A DNA stretch of 64,000 nt from Bacteroidota bacterium (GTDB lineage Bacteria > Bacteroidota > Rhodothermia > Rhodothermales > Bin80), in contig JAPPGC010000016.1 in NCBI GenBank assembly GCA_028875125.1, positions 1-64,000 of the forward strand, written 5' to 3'. The notes beneath the pieces were generated by a model. It worked only from the letters and a program-made list of their open reading frames with translations. It was not told where the DNA came from and ran no database searches. Numbering within the stretch: position 1 is the stretch's first letter; each line of letters begins with the position of its first letter. A program made the translations under genes and the position numbers. Below, piece by piece: positions 54,752-64,000 of this stretch.

Positions 54752-55483
54752 ATGAGAGTCAGGACTTTTTTGAAAAAGCAGCTTCGTCGAGTTGGCTTGG
54801 AGGTGAATCGTTTCAATGTGGCGGGTTCATTTACCGCAAGGAGGCAGAGGATGCTGGAGCGTGCAGGGGTGGATCTTGTGCTTGATGCCGGAGCAAGCGA
54901 TGGCGGATTCGCTTCTGAGTTGAGGGATGCCGGCTATCAAGGGCGGATCATTTCATTTGAGCCATTAGAGAAGCCTTACCGATCCTTGTCAGCCAAGGCG
55001 AGGAAGGACGATAAGTGGGAGGTTTTTCAATACGCGTTGGGGAGTGTATCGGAGGAGGCCGTGATTAATATCGCCAGGGATGACAAATGCAGTTCACTCC
55101 TGGCTCCATTAGAGCGACAGACTCGAGTATACTCGGGCGCACAGACATCATCCTCAACGATCGTTCAGGTGCACAGGTTAAGTGATCTGTACGGTGCACA
55201 GTTTCAGCCTGGGGCGTGCACTTTTTTAAAGATAGATACGCAGGGTTATGAAGGGCGCGTAATTGAAGGGGCAGGGGATGTGCTGGACCAGATCGTGGGG
55301 ATGCAGGTTGAGTTGTCTCTGGTACCACTGTTTGACGGAGGCCAGAGCTATGCCAGGCTACTACAGGAGCTGGAACGCCGGAAATTCCAACCAGTGCTGT
55401 TGGAGCCCGTGTTCGTTGACCCGAAGACCGAACAAACACTTCAGGTGGACGCTGTTTTCTTCCGTCAGGAGTTGTGGAATTAA
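54752..55483 (+). CDS. FkbM family methyltransferase
   Basis: 243 residues from the ATG at 54752 (a TTG directly before it is also in frame). SAM-binding motif I VDLVLDAGASDGGFASEL (about residue 40), IISFEPLEKPYRSL (motif II), then a conserved FLKIDTQGYEGRVIEGA, which is the FkbM hallmark. Such enzymes methylate sugars or other small molecules, often in surface-glycan synthesis. No glycan genes are directly adjacent. No signal peptide. Confidence 0.88.
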   Translation: MRVRTFLKKQLRRVGLEVNRFNVAGSFTARRQRMLERAGVDLVLDAGASDGGFASELRDAGYQGRIISFEPLEKPYRSLSAKARKDDKWEVFQYALGSVSEEAVINIARDDKCSSLLAPLERQTRVYSGAQTSSSTIVQVHRLSDLYGAQFQPGACTFLKIDTQGYEGRVIEGAGDVLDQIVGMQVELSLVPLFDGGQSYARLLQELERRKFQPVLLEPVFVDPKTEQTLQVDAVFFRQELWN

Positions 55484-55804
55484 GTCGGCTATCTACGAGT
55501 CAGTGGGGTTTTTTGATTGTCGCTTCCGATGACGGAGGTTTCTCTGGGAAGCCGGATTAGGGAATCTCAAAAAATGGTATTATTCTGCCACAACCCTGAT
55601 TTACTGGAAGTACGGTAGCAGGATGGTCAAATACGATTGAGTTAAAAAGTGGTCACTACCCGTGGGTTGAACCTATATCGTCCAACTGCGAATTCATCTT
55701 CGGAGTACTCAGTACAGATTGGACATTTTGTGCAAACCCAATAAAAAAGTGGACGATTTATTGTCTGGTTTTACAGGTGTATCAACGTTGATTATGCAAG
55801 GCCA
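55484..55804. other. Non-coding stretch before GH13 gene
   Basis: AT-rich, no credible open frame. It probably carries the promoter of the GH13 gene. A T-run (GGGGTTTTTTG at about 55505-55515) follows the FkbM gene, but a convincing stem before it is lacking. No other structure is seen. Confidence 0.4.
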
Positions 55805-58690
55805 ATGAGATTTCCTCAACATACTGGGCGTTTGCTTGCCCTTGTTGTGCTGACTTGTTTTCTGGCTCAGGTACAGGCCCAGCAATTGGATGTCACCTTC
55901 AGGTGGATACCGGATCGAACGGTTGTGCGAGCGTTCCTGCCCGGTGAGTTCAACGGGTGGGGGCCAAACAACGGCGGACGTATAGCCCCGACAGCACCTT
56001 CATTGATGACCTTTGACAGTGCAACCGGAGAATGGCGCTACACGCGCACCTTGGAGATAGGGGAAACATACCAGTACAAAGTACATGTTCACTTAAACGA
56101 ATCAGGGTCCAGTAATGTGTGGATCACTGACCCACTGAATGATCGAACTAATCCGAGTGAGCACAATAATTCGGTGGTGACTATTGCGGATCCAATGGTT
56201 TTTCAACTGGCCCGGCATCGTAACAGCGAAGGCACAGTTACGAGCCTGAGCGCCGGAGTGTTCGCCACGAGAGACCTGGCGGAACTCACGTTTTCAATTA
56301 ATGGTCAGGAGCAGGATGGATTACCGTACTATTCGGATGGCATCTTCCATTTTGAACCGGATGTCCCGGCTGCCTGTGATCTAGCATTTACGATTACAGC
56401 TGTGGACACCGATGGAAATACAGTAAGTCACACAGTTGGTAAGATACCTCCTCCAGTGGTGGATGCTCCACGACCTGAGGGGATCATAGACGGAGTCAAT
56501 TACAATCTTCAGGATCTAACTCAGGCGACCTTAGCGGTTTTTGCACCACACAAATGTTATATGTATGCAATCGGTGAATTCACTGGATGGGAAGCCAATC
56601 AGAGTGGGCTCATGAATCGGGATGCGGTTTCCGCGGACAGTGTACACTGGTGGTTGACACTTGAGGGCTTAGGCCCAGGGAAACAAATCGGTTATCAATA
56701 CGAGACAGAAGATGGGGTGCGATTTGCCGATTTATTTTCCGAACTGATTCTTGATCCAGTTCATGATCGGTCAATTCCCTCGACGACCTATCCGCAGTTG
56801 AAAGTTTATCCATATGGTAGTACCCAAGGCCCTGTGTCTGTACTACAGACGAATCAGCAGCCGTATGAATGGAAGGTAAACGACTTTGGCCCTCCTGCTC
56901 CTGAAGAGTTGGTGATCTATGAATTGTTAGTCCGGGATTTTTTGCATGAGCATGATTGGACAACACTCACAGACACGCTAACCTACCTGCAGCGTCTAGG
57001 CATCAACGCTATTGAGTTGATGCCGGTGGCCGAGTTTGGGGGTAACATCAACTGGGGGTATCAGCCGAATTTTTATTTCGCACCGGACAAGTACTATGGT
57101 CCAGCGGAAGACCTGAAGCGATTCGTGGATACGGCCCATGAATTGGGAATGGCGGTAATCCTGGATGTCGTATACAACCATGCAGATATCCCATCCCCAC
57201 TAATAACTCTTTATGGGGCCAAGGATCCCAACCCATGGATCAATATTCCGGCGCGGCATCCGTACAATGTTTTTTTTGACCTCAATCACGAGGACCTCTA
57301 CACTCAGTACTGGCTAGATCGTGCCAATGCCTATTGGCTCACCGAATTCAAGGTAGATGGCTTTCGCTTTGATCTGTCCAAGGGATTCACGCAGCGTAAC
57401 ACGGGCTCGGACTGGGCAGCATGGGATAGGTATGATGCATCACGTGTTCGCTTGATCAAGCGTATGGCAGACAGGATGTGGTCAGTCAATCCAGATGCCT
57501 ATATAATTCTGGAGCATTGGACGCATGATCGAGAGGAGCGGGAGTTAGCCGGGTACGGCACAGATCAAGGGTTACCCGGGATGATGGTTTGGTCCAACGT
57601 GACCCACCAGTTTGCAGAAGCTGTAATGGGATATAACAATGGAAATAACAGCAACTTCTCGCGAACCTACTATGGGGATGGGGGCAGAGGATGGATACTG
57701 CCCCATGTAGTTTCGTACATGGAAAGCCACGACGAACAGTGGCTGATGTATAAGATGCGTCAATATGGGGCCTGTGAGCGCTCTCCATCAGGAGGGGATA
57801 CCTGTGATCCATCACTAGCAGCTAATTCAGGAACCTATAATATTCGGCATCTGCCGATTGCACTTGATCGTCTTAAGATGGCAGGTGCCTTTTATTTTTT
57901 ACTTCCTGGGCCACGTATGCTTTGGCAGTTCGGAGAGCTTGGGTACGGGTATGGCGATCGTGGAGAGGAGTGTCTAGAGCCCAATAATTGTCCCTCTTTT
58001 GCCCCTGCACGCACGGCTCCTAAACCCATTCGATGGGATTATTACGATGACCCGCTCCGGAAACGTCTCTATGATTCATGGTCAGCATTAATTAATCTGC
58101 GTCACAGCTATCCGGTCTTTCATAGCACCGAATCGGAAGTTGCACTTTCTTTGGCTGGATCGGTCAAACGGATACATTTGCGACACCCGGATATGGAAGC
58201 TGTAATTATTGGAAATTTTGGGGTCACTCCTGAACGCAATAGACTCGGACTGGACGTTCCTCCCGTATACTGGTATGATTTTTTTTCGGGGGATTCACTC
58301 AACGTAACTGGCAGTATTCCTTCTATGTTGCAGCCCGGTGAGTTTCATGTGTATACATCCAAACGTGTACCATCACCGCCCGAGGGCCTCATTACGGTGG
58401 GCAGGCAAACCACTGAACCGCAAGTTTTTGGGTTTACATTATTGAGCAATTATCCTAATCCTTTCAGAGATCAGACCAATATTCAATTCAGCTTGGATCG
58501 TGCACAGTCGGTCCGCATTGAAGTTTTTGATGTGCTTGGTCGCCGGATCGCTCGGTTGGTAGACGAGGTTCTTGTATCTGGAACGCATTCGGTAACACTG
58601 AATGCCGTTTCGTTACCGTCCGGGCTCTATACCGTTCTTATGTCTGGTGAATCTTCTAGAGCGTCTCTGCCGGTCTTGCTGGTTCGATAA
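55805..58690 (+). CDS. Secreted GH13 alpha-amylase-type enzyme with CBM48-like and T9SS domains
   Basis: 961 residues. Signal peptide (MRFPQHTGRLLALVVLTCFLAQVQAQ); N-terminal E-set (AFLPGEFNGWGPNNGG) and a second one (YAIGEFTGWEANQSG); GH13 barrel with all conserved regions: DVVYNH (region I, about 454-459), GFRFDLSKGF (region II, nucleophile Asp about 523), ILEHW (region III, acid/base Glu about 570), YMESHDEQ (region IV, Asp about 642). The layout, with two E-sets and AELMPVAEFGG-type loops, resembles branching/debranching enzymes and maltogenic amylases. The C-terminus has SNYPNPFRDQTNIQF, DVLGRRIARL and a terminal LLVR, so it is exported by T9SS to break down or remodel alpha-glucans outside. 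Confidence 0.9.
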   Translation: MRFPQHTGRLLALVVLTCFLAQVQAQQLDVTFRWIPDRTVVRAFLPGEFNGWGPNNGGRIAPTAPSLMTFDSATGEWRYTRTLEIGETYQYKVHVHLNESGSSNVWITDPLNDRTNPSEHNNSVVTIADPMVFQLARHRNSEGTVTSLSAGVFATRDLAELTFSINGQEQDGLPYYSDGIFHFEPDVPAACDLAFTITAVDTDGNTVSHTVGKIPPPVVDAPRPEGIIDGVNYNLQDLTQATLAVFAPHKCYMYAIGEFTGWEANQSGLMNRDAVSADSVHWWLTLEGLGPGKQIGYQYETEDGVRFADLFSELILDPVHDRSIPSTTYPQLKVYPYGSTQGPVSVLQTNQQPYEWKVNDFGPPAPEELVIYELLVRDFLHEHDWTTLTDTLTYLQRLGINAIELMPVAEFGGNINWGYQPNFYFAPDKYYGPAEDLKRFVDTAHELGMAVILDVVYNHADIPSPLITLYGAKDPNPWINIPARHPYNVFFDLNHEDLYTQYWLDRANAYWLTEFKVDGFRFDLSKGFTQRNTGSDWAAWDRYDASRVRLIKRMADRMWSVNPDAYIILEHWTHDREERELAGYGTDQGLPGMMVWSNVTHQFAEAVMGYNNGNNSNFSRTYYGDGGRGWILPHVVSYMESHDEQWLMYKMRQYGACERSPSGGDTCDPSLAANSGTYNIRHLPIALDRLKMAGAFYFLLPGPRMLWQFGELGYGYGDRGEECLEPNNCPSFAPARTAPKPIRWDYYDDPLRKRLYDSWSALINLRHSYPVFHSTESEVALSLAGSVKRIHLRHPDMEAVIIGNFGVTPERNRLGLDVPPVYWYDFFSGDSLNVTGSIPSMLQPGEFHVYTSKRVPSPPEGLITVGRQTTEPQVFGFTLLSNYPNPFRDQTNIQFSLDRAQSVRIEVFDVLGRRIARLVDEVLVSGTHSVTLNAVSLPSGLYTVLMSGESSRASLPVLLVR

Positions 58691-58874
58691 TATTGGGGGT
58701 GCGAAAAATTGGAACCACGGATACATATTGAGTGTCACATTGGGCTGTGGAGGGTTGCTGATTCAAACTTGTTCAGCTGCGCCGCTAGGAGGTTGGGGGA
58801 TTTTTTGGCCTATTTTCGAATCCGTTGCGCCTGTATCTGGTCGGAACGTGTTGAAGCTGCTGTTAGTCTGAGCC

Positions 58875-59972
58875 ATGGTTCCATTTAAATACGTACAGTG
58901 GGATCCAGAGAGGCATGGTGCGAAGACCTCCACCTTTGAGCAACTCTTTGACCTTTTCCAGCAGTTGCTCCAGTACACCGCCGGAGATGCCAATGAGGCG
59001 TTGAATTGGCTGACTCAGTTGGATGAACGTTACAGTCTAACTGATTCAGAAATGGGTATTGGAGACTTTATTGAGGAGCTCAAAGCGCGCGGTTATCTGC
59101 GAGAGAATGATGGCAGCATAGAGATCACTGCCAAAACGGAGCGGAGTCTCCGGGCTCGTTCACTGGAGGAGGTTTTTCGGCAGCTCCGCAAGGGAGGCAC
59201 GGGTCGACATCCAACACCCTATGAAGGCAAAGGAGATGAGCTTCTGCCTGAAACGCGACCGTGGAAATTCGGGGATGATCCACACCTGCTGAATATCACC
59301 GATACACTTTCCAATTCTTACAGACGAGGTGGACTTGAAGACTGGTCACTGGAGGAAGAAGACTATGTACTTCACGAAACGGATCATCAGTCAAACCAAT
59401 CTACCGTGCTCATGATTGACCTCAGCCATTCGATGATCCTATATGGCGAGGATCGAATTACGCCTGCCCCAAAGACTGCTATGGCGTTGTCGGAACTGAT
59501 ATTGCGCCGCTACGCCAAGGATACGCTTGATATTGTAGCCTTCGGAGATGATGCGTGGGAGGTGTCAATTAAGGATCTACCATACTTGCAGGTTGGGCCG
59601 TATCACACGAACACGCGCGCGGGGTTGCAGCGGGCGCGAGAAATCCTGCGGCGGCGGAAAAATCGAAACAAACAGATATTTATGATTACCGATGGTAAGC
59701 CAAGCTGCCATTTTGATCAAGGGCGTCTCTACAAGAATGTGTTTGGATTGGACAGGAAGATCGTTAATAAAGTGTTGGATGAGGCTGTAATTTGTCGCCG
59801 TGAAGGGATAACGGTCACCACGTTTATGATTGCGCGAGATCCATACCTGCAGGGGTTTGTTCGCCAATTGACCGAAGCTAATCATGGGCGGGCTTATTAC
59901 GCGGATCTGAATAATTTGGGGGAGTTTCTGTTTGAAGACTATGTACGCAACCGGCGCAAGCGTCTACACTGA
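58875..59972 (+). CDS. VWA domain protein
   Basis: 365 residues, no signal peptide. The C-terminal half is a von Willebrand A domain with the MIDAS start TVLMIDLSHSMILYGEDRITP (DxSxS), LDIVAFGDDAWEV and IFMITDGKPS. The N-terminal half is helical and charged (FEQLFDLFQQLLQYTAGDANEAL). Proteins of this layout often work with MoxR-type AAA ATPases as chaperone or metal-insertion partners, but none is next to it here. It lies 12 bp before rsmA and is probably co-transcribed with it. Confidence 0.8.
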   Translation: MVPFKYVQWDPERHGAKTSTFEQLFDLFQQLLQYTAGDANEALNWLTQLDERYSLTDSEMGIGDFIEELKARGYLRENDGSIEITAKTERSLRARSLEEVFRQLRKGGTGRHPTPYEGKGDELLPETRPWKFGDDPHLLNITDTLSNSYRRGGLEDWSLEEEDYVLHETDHQSNQSTVLMIDLSHSMILYGEDRITPAPKTAMALSELILRRYAKDTLDIVAFGDDAWEVSIKDLPYLQVGPYHTNTRAGLQRAREILRRRKNRNKQIFMITDGKPSCHFDQGRLYKNVFGLDRKIVNKVLDEAVICRREGITVTTFMIARDPYLQGFVRQLTEANHGRAYYADLNNLGEFLFEDYVRNRRKRLH

Positions 59973-59983
59973 GGGGAAATACA

Positions 59984-60757
59984 GTGAAGTCTCCGATTCG
60001 ACCTAAGAAGCATCTGGGGCAGCATTTTCTAACGGATCCCAACACCGCGCGTCGCATTATTTCTGCGCTTCGGGCGCCGAGTGATGCCTATGTTGTAGAG
60101 ATTGGTCCAGGGACGGGTGCACTCACAGTTTTTTTGCAGGAACGTTATTCGCAGTTTGAAGCCATTGAAGTGGATCCACAAGCGGTGGCCTATTTACGCA
60201 CCAGCTACCCGGAGTTACGTGTGCGGGAGGAGAACGTGCTGAGTATAGACTGGGAGCATGTGGGGAACCCTCCCTTACATATCATCGGCAATCTACCCTA
60301 TAACATTACCAGTCCTGTTCTTTTTGGGTTACTGGCTGCGCACGATGTAATTGCTGAGGCAGTCCTTATGGTACAAAGGGAGGTGGCTGAGCGAATTGTA
60401 GCCAAGCCTCGAACCAAGGCATATGGAATTCCAAGTATATTTGCACAGCTGTATGCACGCCCGAGTGTGTTGTTTAAGGTCAGTCGCAATATCTTCACTC
60501 CCAAGCCGGCCGTTGAGAGTACGGTAATTCGGCTGGAATTTGAAGGTGTGGAGATTCCAGATGTAGATAAGGGTCTATTGCATGCTGTGGTTCGTGCAGG
60601 GTTTAGTATGCGTCGTAAAGTGCTTCGCAACAGTCTTCGGCAGTGGGTGGGTGAACGGGATATCCCGGATTATTGGAAGCGATGTCGTGCAGAGGAATTA
60701 TCCCCTGCAGATTATGTGGAACTTGCGCGTTACCTTCAAAACCGTAGGAAGCAGTAA
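59984..60757 (+). CDS. rsmA: 16S rRNA (adenine1518/1519-N6)-dimethyltransferase
   Basis: 257 residues from a GTG start with GAGGGG 7 nt upstream. It dimethylates two adenines in the 3' hairpin of 16S rRNA during small-subunit assembly. Motifs: KKHLGQHFLTDP (N-terminal signature), VVEIGPGTGALTVFL (SAM motif I), FEAIEVDP, and the catalytic IIGNLPYNITSPVLF. The C-terminal helical RNA-binding part is complete. It sits between the VWA gene and mgtE with short gaps. Confidence 0.95.
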   Translation: MKSPIRPKKHLGQHFLTDPNTARRIISALRAPSDAYVVEIGPGTGALTVFLQERYSQFEAIEVDPQAVAYLRTSYPELRVREENVLSIDWEHVGNPPLHIIGNLPYNITSPVLFGLLAAHDVIAEAVLMVQREVAERIVAKPRTKAYGIPSIFAQLYARPSVLFKVSRNIFTPKPAVESTVIRLEFEGVEIPDVDKGLLHAVVRAGFSMRRKVLRNSLRQWVGERDIPDYWKRCRAEELSPADYVELARYLQNRRKQ

Positions 60758-60789
60758 CTGGCTTTTCATTCCCTAATCAATAGATCACT

Positions 60790-62220
60790 GTGCCTGATTC
60801 CGCAACCGACATAGTTAAAATTTCCCCGCTTCCTGAACTGAATGCGGAGATAGCCGAGGCGGTCGAGGAGCAGCTTGGGGAGGGTAATCTATCTGCTGCG
60901 GTAGACTTGGTACGTGAACTTCATCCGGCCGACATCGCGCGGCTGGTTACTGAATTGGGGCGCGAACCTGCTGCCAGTTTGACACTTGCACTGCCGACTA
61001 TTACCGGCGCACAGGTTCTCTCGGAATTGGATGAAACATTCTGTGCAGACCTGCTTGCCGCGACTCCTACCAAACGCGTCACCTCTCTTCTCAATGAGTT
61101 GGAATCCGATGATGCTGCTGATGTTCTGGGGCAGCTGGATGAGACAGTGCGTCAACGAGTACTGCGCGTTTTGGAAGATTCCGAAGCTGTACGCGGTCTA
61201 TTGGCCTATGACGAAGATACGGCAGGGGGTATTATGGCTGCCGAGGTTGTCACGGTTCTCGCCAACTGTACGGTCGCTGAGGCTACCGAAGAAATTCGCC
61301 GTAATGCAGAGGACACGCAAGATCTGTATGTAGTTTTTGTAATCGACTCTTCCAAACATCTGCAGGGGTTTGTGACCATTCGGCGTTTGTTGCTGTCACC
61401 CGCTAGGGCTACAATTGGTAATATTATGCGTACGGATGTGCGGTATGTGACTACGGATGTGGACCAGGAAGAGGTTGCCAGGACTATGGAACGGTACGAT
61501 CTGGTTTCTCTCGCGGTTGTGGATGATGAGCAACGCCTGGTTGGTCATGTTGCAATTGATGACGCGATGGATGTTATTCGTGAAGAAGCCGAAGAGGATT
61601 ATCAGCGTCTAAGTGGTATTACTGGTGATGAGGAGCCTACAGACTCGGTGTTCCGCATCACACGTGGTCGATTGCCTTGGTTATTTCTGGGCATGATTGG
61701 GGCTGTATTTGCCGGGAGCGTCATTGGAGTATACGAGGAAAATATCCGGCGCGCTTCGGTTCTTGCGGCATTCATTCCGGTTGTCATGGCCATGGCAGGG
61801 AATGCCGGAATTCAGAGTTCAGCCATTATTGTCCAGGGTTTGGCGTCTGGAGAAGTTTGGTCAGCTAATATGTTTCGGCGTCTTGGCAAAGAGCTTCTTG
61901 TGGCCATTGTCAATGGCTTGGCCCTGGCGATGATGATGCTGGTTGTTGTTCTTCTGCTGTTTGGTTGGGTGGCAACTGTCTGGTCTTCTGTGGTTACGCC
62001 TGCTCCAGAACCCACGCGACTTGCTGTAACAGCGGGGTTGTCACTCTTTGCAGTTATCGTGCTAGCAGCAGTAATAGGGGTTGCTACCCCACTTATGCTT
62101 GACAGAATTGGAGTGGATCCAGCATTGGCTACGGGTCCTTTCATCACCACAAGTAACGATATTATCGGGCTTATCGTGTTCTTCATGCTAGCGACAACAT
62201 TGTACCTGCCCTTTGTTTGA
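60790..62220 (+). CDS. mgtE: Magnesium transporter MgtE
   Basis: 476 residues from GTG. A cytoplasmic N domain (about 20-130, VDLVRELHPADIARLVTEL), then the helix-rich linker with two CBS domains (about 140-260: AGGIMAAEVVTVLANCTVAEA; NIMRTDVRYVTTDVDQEEVARTM), a plug helix and the membrane part with five helices (WLFLGMIGAVFAGSVIGVYEE; VMAMAGNAGIQSSAIIVQGL; MLDRIGVDPALATGPFITTSNDIIGL). The GNAG-QS and DPA-GPF-T-NDI pore residues are present. It is a Mg2+ channel gated by cytoplasmic Mg2+ through the N and CBS domains. Confidence 0.95.
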   Translation: MPDSATDIVKISPLPELNAEIAEAVEEQLGEGNLSAAVDLVRELHPADIARLVTELGREPAASLTLALPTITGAQVLSELDETFCADLLAATPTKRVTSLLNELESDDAADVLGQLDETVRQRVLRVLEDSEAVRGLLAYDEDTAGGIMAAEVVTVLANCTVAEATEEIRRNAEDTQDLYVVFVIDSSKHLQGFVTIRRLLLSPARATIGNIMRTDVRYVTTDVDQEEVARTMERYDLVSLAVVDDEQRLVGHVAIDDAMDVIREEAEEDYQRLSGITGDEEPTDSVFRITRGRLPWLFLGMIGAVFAGSVIGVYEENIRRASVLAAFIPVVMAMAGNAGIQSSAIIVQGLASGEVWSANMFRRLGKELLVAIVNGLALAMMMLVVVLLLFGWVATVWSSVVTPAPEPTRLAVTAGLSLFAVIVLAAVIGVATPLMLDRIGVDPALATGPFITTSNDIIGLIVFFMLATTLYLPFV

Positions 62221-62474
62221 GTCAAATTACAGTGACGTTATTCTAATGCAGCGGGGAAGGACTTATGGTTATCGGGTAAATTCAAAAGTGGGATCTTCCA
62301 GATCCAGGAGGTCGCATCGTCCTCACGCCGGCAAAAAATCTAACTGTTGTTGAACAGCAAGCTACCCGCGGTTCAGGTACGCTGAAAAATAGGCAATATA
62401 GAATCGTTCCCCAAGTACCCTCCGGCTTGCAGAGCTACAAGCCGAAGGGTCAGTTCTACTCTGAAGAACCTTAG

Positions 62475-62972
62475 TCAAGCAAACAATTGCTCTTGGGCAC
62501 GTGCATTTTTGATGTCTACCTCGTCAACCATGTTCGCTTTATAATCAAGGAAGCGCTGCTGGAGCGTAGGGTCGGATGTGGCAAGTATTTGTACTGCCAG
62601 TAGAGCAGCGTTCTTTGAGCCATCAATGGCCACTGTTCCTACAGGGATACCGCTCGGCATCTGTACGGTGGCCAAAAGGGCGTCAAGGCCCCGAAGTGCA
62701 CCGGAATTGATGGGTACGCCAAGCACAGGGAGAGGAGAATTGGCCGCGATGACGCCTGCCAGGTGTGCTGCTACGCCCGCACCAGCAATCAATACCTTGA
62801 TTCCCCGGGTATGTGCAGTAGTTGCATAATGATGCGCACGATCAGGCGTACGGTGTGCGCTCATGACATTTAATTCAAACGGAACGTCAAAAGACTTCAA
62901 AATATCTGCGGCTTTGCGCATGATGGGAAGATCAGAGTCACTCCCCATTAGGATTCCAACTAATGGCTTCAT
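62475..62972 (-). CDS. purE: N5-carboxyaminoimidazole ribonucleotide mutase
   Basis: 165 residues, class I PurE. Purine synthesis: rearranges N5-CAIR to CAIR. Motifs: [14 protein letters not shown] (phosphate loop), [46 protein letters not shown] and [10 protein letters not shown]-like [17 protein letters not shown]. purK is not in the window. The 3' side faces mgtE across 254 bp, where a 13-bp imperfect hairpin (62417-62429 with 62438-62450, no T-run) may mark the convergent ends. ftsK lies 38 bp upstream on the same strand. Confidence 0.94.
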   Translation of the reverse strand: MKPLVGILMGSDSDLPIMRKAADILKSFDVPFELNVMSAHRTPDRAHHYATTAHTRGIKVLIAGAGVAAHLAGVIAANSPLPVLGVPINSGALRGLDALLATVQMPSGIPVGTVAIDGSKNAALLAVQILATSDPTLQQRFLDYKANMVDEVDIKNARAQEQLFA

Positions 62973-63010
62973 GTACTAAGTGACATGTTAATGGATTTAA
63001 AGTAAAAAGA

Positions 63011-64000
63011 TCAACCGTATAGGAGACGCTCAAGAGCAACCTCGTTGGCGACGAGCACGTCACGTGGTTTTGCTCCGGCAGGTGGTCCGACGACACCGGC
63101 CTGCTCCAGTTGATCAACGATCCGAGCAGCCCGCGTATAGCCAATAGATAATTTGCGCTGAATCAGCGAAACAGAGCCCTGTTGTTCCCGCACAATGATT
63201 CGAGCAGCTTCGTCAAAGAAATGATCCGTGGCGCCATCCTGAAACGATTGGTCGTAGGAAGCACCTTTGGCGGGCTCAAGTTCGACCTTGGGTAACCGAT
63301 AAGAGCTCGGCTCCGGCTGCTTCGTGATATAAGTAATCAATCGATCAATCTCCTTACCAGAGACGAAAGGTCCCTGCAGGCGCATAACTCTGCTACTGGT
63401 CATATACAGCATATCCCCATTGCCAACCAACTGCTCAGCGCCATTCTGGTCAAGGATGGTTCTTGCATCAACCTTAGAAGCAACCTGAAAAGCGACACGA
63501 GAGGGGAAATTTGCTTTGATAAGTCCGGTTATCACATCAACAGAAGGGCGTTGAGTCGCCAAGATCAGGTGAATACCTATGGCCCTTGCCTTCTGGGCAA
63601 GTCGCGCGATCGGTGCCTCGACATCCTTTCCGGCCGTTAGCATAAGATCAGCCAGCTCATCAATGATCACCACAATGTAGGGTAGGTATTTGTGTCCATT
63701 GGCTGGGTCAAGAGCTCCCTCAGTAAATCGGGCATTGTAGCTCTTAATTCCGCGAACCGCAGCGTCTTTGAGAAGATCATAACGCGCATCCATCTCCTGT
63801 TCACAGGCTCTAAGGATGTTGAGCGCGTCTTCAACTTCCGTGACAATAGCCTCGCTCCCGTCCTCGGGCATGGCCAGAAAATGATGCTCAAGCTTCTCAT
63901 ACTGCTGAAGCTCGACTTTTTTCGGGTCAATCATCACAAACTTCAGATCCGACGGAGCACATGCATATAGAAGTCCTGTGATCAACGTATTCAGACCGAC
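63011..64000 (-). CDS. ftsK: DNA translocase FtsK, C-terminal part (5' end beyond window)
   Basis: 330 codons including the stop are visible. The frame is still open at 64000 (VGLNTLITGLL, the residues just after the Walker A lysine), so the N-terminal membrane part and the Walker A motif lie outside. Present: IDPKKVELQQYEKLEHHFL, Walker B IVVIIDELADLMLTAGKD, ATQRPSVDVITGLIKANFPSR (arginine region), GNGDMLYM, and the C-terminal gamma winged helix that reads KOPS DNA (EQQGSVSLIQRKLSIGYTRAARIVDQLEQAGVV). It moves chromosomal DNA through the closing septum and activates XerCD recombination. Confidence 0.95.
   Translation of the reverse strand, partial: VGLNTLITGLLYACAPSDLKFVMIDPKKVELQQYEKLEHHFLAMPEDGSEAIVTEVEDALNILRACEQEMDARYDLLKDAAVRGIKSYNARFTEGALDPANGHKYLPYIVVIIDELADLMLTAGKDVEAPIARLAQKARAIGIHLILATQRPSVDVITGLIKANFPSRVAFQVASKVDARTILDQNGAEQLVGNGDMLYMTSSRVMRLQGPFVSGKEIDRLITYITKQPEPSSYRLPKVELEPAKGASYDQSFQDGATDHFFDEAARIIVREQQGSVSLIQRKLSIGYTRAARIVDQLEQAGVVGPPAGAKPRDVLVANEVALERLLYG

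Noticed and set aside
62417-62450. 13-bp imperfect hairpin between mgtE and purE
   Set aside because: One mismatch and no T-run on either strand. Mentioned under purE but not listed as a terminator.
62246-62474. Plus-strand open stretch after a TAA (IQKWDLPDPGGRIVLTPAKN ... YKPKGQFYSEEP) between mgtE and purE
   Set aside because: Protein-like composition, but no start codon with support, an in-frame stop at its beginning and only about 65 codons. Treated as intergenic.
1-64000. CRISPR arrays, rRNA operons, prophage or integrase genes, riboswitches
   Set aside because: No regularly spaced repeat array, no rRNA-like segments, no phage or recombinase genes, and no leader that I can match to a known riboswitch class.

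Overview
The window looks like chromosomal DNA of a member of the Bacteroidota, probably the Rhodothermota/Balneolota side of that group (inference, from gene content only). The clues are five secreted proteins that end in a type IX secretion (T9SS)-type C-terminal domain (YPNPF...LGR pattern, basic or lysine C-terminus), a PorV-type outer-membrane protein, large TonB-dependent receptors with an N-terminal carboxypeptidase-like domain, a folP-cdaA pair, and many lipoproteins. Most of the DNA has moderate GC. One insert (about 19.54-20.84 kb) is clearly richer in GC. There are no rRNA genes and no CRISPR array.

Layout. 0-2.4 kb: IS-end-like repeats at the left edge and a secreted beta-propeller protein. 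2.9-9 kb: inositol-monophosphatase-like gene, a GH3-type acyl-amido synthetase, the operon folP-cdaA-pcm (folate, c-di-AMP synthesis, protein repair) and a convergent membrane protein with GAF-like and degenerate GGDEF-like parts. 9-12 kb: small hypothetical genes and two lipoproteins. 11.86-12.38 kb: tRNA-Leu(GAG) and a tRNA-Lys(UUU) gene split in its anticodon loop by a 344-nt group I intron. 12.4-16.3 kb: pyrophosphatase-like gene coupled to aspS, then a POT peptide transporter.

16.3-24 kb is a scarred region. It holds a small gene with an early amber codon, a 14-repeat WD40 protein broken by an in-frame TAA, a truncated TonB-receptor start, a GC-rich DUF418 membrane gene, and a second copy of the flanking DNA leading into an intact TonB receptor. 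24-30.9 kb (minus strand) is a surface-polysaccharide operon in the order OPX/SLBB exporter, Wzz-like, O-antigen polymerase/ligase, and two GT4 glycosyltransferases. 31-43 kb mixes ispE and ispG (both MEP isoprenoid pathway), two lipoprotein sulfatases (one with an altered active-site motif), a class A PBP, a hipBA toxin-antitoxin pair with its operator, DUF1801 and rhomboid genes.

43-52.4 kb is a tightly overlapping set: PpiC/SurA-type lipoprotein, TonB receptor, a 1280-aa secreted protein with Asp-rich repeats, and a PorV-like protein. It reads as one envelope export/binding unit. It is followed by two secreted proteins with carbohydrate-binding folds (one a GH13 enzyme), an FkbM methyltransferase, a VWA protein, rsmA, mgtE, purE and the C-terminal part of ftsK, which runs off the right edge.

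The most notable item is the group I intron in tRNA-Lys. Next are the duplication around the DUF418 insert, the interrupted WD40 gene, the sulfatase with C-R-P-A-L in place of C-x-P-x-R, and the PpiC/TonB-receptor/giant-protein/PorV unit.
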